Shown here: piece by piece, positions 62,885 to 64,000 of the stretch
Position numbering within the stretch: the first letter of the stretch is position 1
Layout: each line of letters starts with the position of its first letter
Origin: Agrobacterium tumefaciens
Lineage (GTDB): Bacteria > Pseudomonadota > Alphaproteobacteria > Rhizobiales > Rhizobiaceae
NCBI RefSeq assembly: GCF_009649785.1
Contig: NZ_WJOK01000020.1
Span: forward strand, 1 to 64,000
Direction: 5' to 3'
Length of the DNA: 64,000 nucleotides
Position numbers and translations under genes: made by a program
The notes under the pieces: generated by a model
What the model was told of the DNA's origin: nothing
Seen by the model: the letters and a program-made list of their open reading frames with translations, nothing else
Databases searched by the model: none

Positions 62885-64000
62885 CTAAACAGCAACCGAA
62901 TGACGGCCGCGTCCGCTGCCGAGATAGGCGTCGAAGGTTGCCGCGATATGACGGACAAAGGGTTTTCCCGCCTCCGTCACGGCAAAAACATCGCCATCCA
63001 TCCGCACCACACCGTCCCTGTCGCCGCCAGCGAAAAGCTGCGCCTCCATGCTGACGGAATGGCTGGCCTTGCCAAAACGCCGCTTCAAATCGCCCAGATC
63101 GAGCAAAAAATCGCACATCAGCCGCTCGATGACATAGGAGCGCAGGTGATCCTCCTCGGACAATTCTATTCCCTTGAGAACCGCGAAACCACCCTCGCCC
63201 ACCATCCGCTGATATTCCCCCGTCGCCACCATGTTCTGCACGTAGCCCTGGGGCAACCGGCCGATCGCGGATGCACCAAGCCCGATCAGGGCATCGGCCG
63301 TGTCAGTGGTGTAGCCCTGAAAATTCCGCCGCAGCTCCCCCGTCTCGACCGCCCGGCTCAGAGTGTCGGCGGGCTTGGCGAAGTGATCGATCCCGATTGC
63401 CCTGTAACCCGCCTTGCCGAGCATCTCCGCCGCCATCGTCATCTGGCGGTAGCGCTCGGCAATATCTGGCAACGCCTGTTCAGGGATCAGCGACTGGTGT
63501 TTTTTCATCCACGGAACATGCGCATAACCGAACAGCGCGATCCGGTCGGGGTCGAGTGAGATGATCTGGTCAACCGTCTGTTGCAATGTCTCGCAGGTCT
63601 GGAACGGCAGGCCATAGAGAATGTCGCAATTGACCGAGTGAACGCCCCTTGCCCGCACGGCATCTACCACCGATTCCGTCTGCTCGAAGGTCTGAATCCG
63701 GTTGATGGTTTTTTGCACTTTGTCATCAAAGTCCTGCACACCGAGGCTCGCGCGCGTCATGCCGATGACGGCAAGCGCGTCATAGCGACTTTCGTCAAGA
63801 TCGTTCGGGTCCATTTCCACACTGATTTCGGGCGCCAGACCAAAGGTGAAATGGCGTCTTAGGCAGTCCATCAGGCCCACCATGTCTTCAGGCCGCAGCA
63901 TAGTGGGAGAACCGCCGCCAAAATGCACCGCGCTGACCACTGCATCGGGGGAAACAAGCGAGCCGACGGCTGCTATCTCCCGCTTAAGTGCCTCAAGATA
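62885..64000 (-). CDS. hemN: oxygen-independent coproporphyrinogen III oxidase (partial)
   Basis: The right edge of the window cuts this gene: 371 C-terminal residues are visible and the frame is open to 64000. SAVHFGGGSPTML, EMDPNDLDESRYDALAVIGMTRASLGVQDF, VQKTINRIQTFEQTESVVDAVRARGVHSVNCDILYGLPFQT and GYTTDTADALIGLGASAIGRLPQGYVQN are HemN signatures. The radical SAM CxxxCxxC motif must lie beyond the edge. HemN makes haem without oxygen and is often FixK-controlled in rhizobia, matching the cbb3 genes in this window. Confidence 0.93.
   Translation of the reverse strand, partial: YLEALKREIAAVGSLVSPDAVVSAVHFGGGSPTMLRPEDMVGLMDCLRRHFTFGLAPEISVEMDPNDLDESRYDALAVIGMTRASLGVQDFDDKVQKTINRIQTFEQTESVVDAVRARGVHSVNCDILYGLPFQTCETLQQTVDQIISLDPDRIALFGYAHVPWMKKHQSLIPEQALPDIAERYRQMTMAAEMLGKAGYRAIGIDHFAKPADTLSRAVETGELRRNFQGYTTDTADALIGLGASAIGRLPQGYVQNMVATGEYQRMVGEGGFAVLKGIELSEEDHLRSYVIERLMCDFLLDLGDLKRRFGKASHSVSMEAQLFAGGDRDGVVRMDGDVFAVTEAGKPFVRHIAATFDAYLGSGRGRHSVAV

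Overview
This 64 kb window is chromosomal DNA from a member of the Rhizobiaceae, most likely the Agrobacterium/Rhizobium group. That is inferred from gene content: a complete acpXL-lpxXL cluster for the C28 very-long-chain fatty acid of lipid A, the general amino-acid ABC transporter aapJQMP, cbb3 oxidase genes in rhizobial fixNOQP/fixGHIS order with FixK/FNR-type boxes, a fused SecDF, glutathione-independent formaldehyde dehydrogenase, and high-GC, wobble-GC-rich codons. No plasmid, phage, transposon or CRISPR signature is visible. The window reads as core chromosome with many single-gene transcription units.

Layout. 0.2-6 kb: GH2 beta-mannosidase, YghZ-type aldo/keto reductase, a secreted RcnB-like protein and gnd. 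6-15 kb: microaerobic respiration. ccoGHIS (fixGHIS) and ccoNOQP (fixNOQP) both run on the minus strand, separated by a plus-strand SRPBCC-VOC pair. A perfect anaerobox precedes ccoN and a near-perfect one lies between ccoG and the SRPBCC gene. 15-20 kb: cobU, two membrane proteins, a MerR regulator and mgtE. 20-25 kb: a YdeP-type molybdoenzyme with a small winged-helix-like protein and a deformylase-like protein that has lost metal ligands, then OsmC, a PAS protein, small membrane/lipoproteins and tRNA-Leu(GAG). 25-34 kb: lipB, an alcohol dehydrogenase, an EamA exporter, then yajC-secDF followed by bacterial homologues of the mitochondrial complex I assembly factors NDUFAF3 and NDUFAF6. 34-43 kb: a DUF815 ATPase, fdhA, a divergent TetR/P450 pair with twin operators, cysE, metC, a hydrolase, an NDUFS6-like zinc protein and a flavin monooxygenase. 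43-48 kb: aapJQMP. 48-49 kb: two identical tRNA-Glu genes inside a 139-bp direct repeat that includes the promoter. 49-57 kb: recJ, hom, an AlaC-type aminotransferase, a nucleoside hydrolase, a TSUP permease and a PAS protein. 57-63 kb: the acpXL-fabZXL-fabF2XL-fabF1XL-adh2XL-lpxXL cluster on the minus strand. The right edge cuts into hemN.

How the genes work together. The cbb3 oxidase (ccoNOQP), its copper/haem assembly genes (ccoGHIS), the oxygen-independent haem enzyme hemN and the anaeroboxes form a low-oxygen programme. The lipid A cluster supplies AcpXL, elongation and dehydration enzymes and the acyltransferase for the long secondary acyl chain. SecDF-YajC and the complex I assembly-factor homologues suggest co-expression of membrane-protein export and NADH dehydrogenase assembly.

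The least-explained items are the deformylase-like protein with two substituted metal ligands, the fabF2XL ketosynthase whose catalytic triad appears lost (a possible chain-length-factor partner of fabF1XL), a small translationally coupled ORF inside the lipid A operon, and the divergent FixK-box arrangement that may place the SRPBCC-VOC pair under oxygen control. All calls rest on reading the sequence and on remembered family features; no database search was run.
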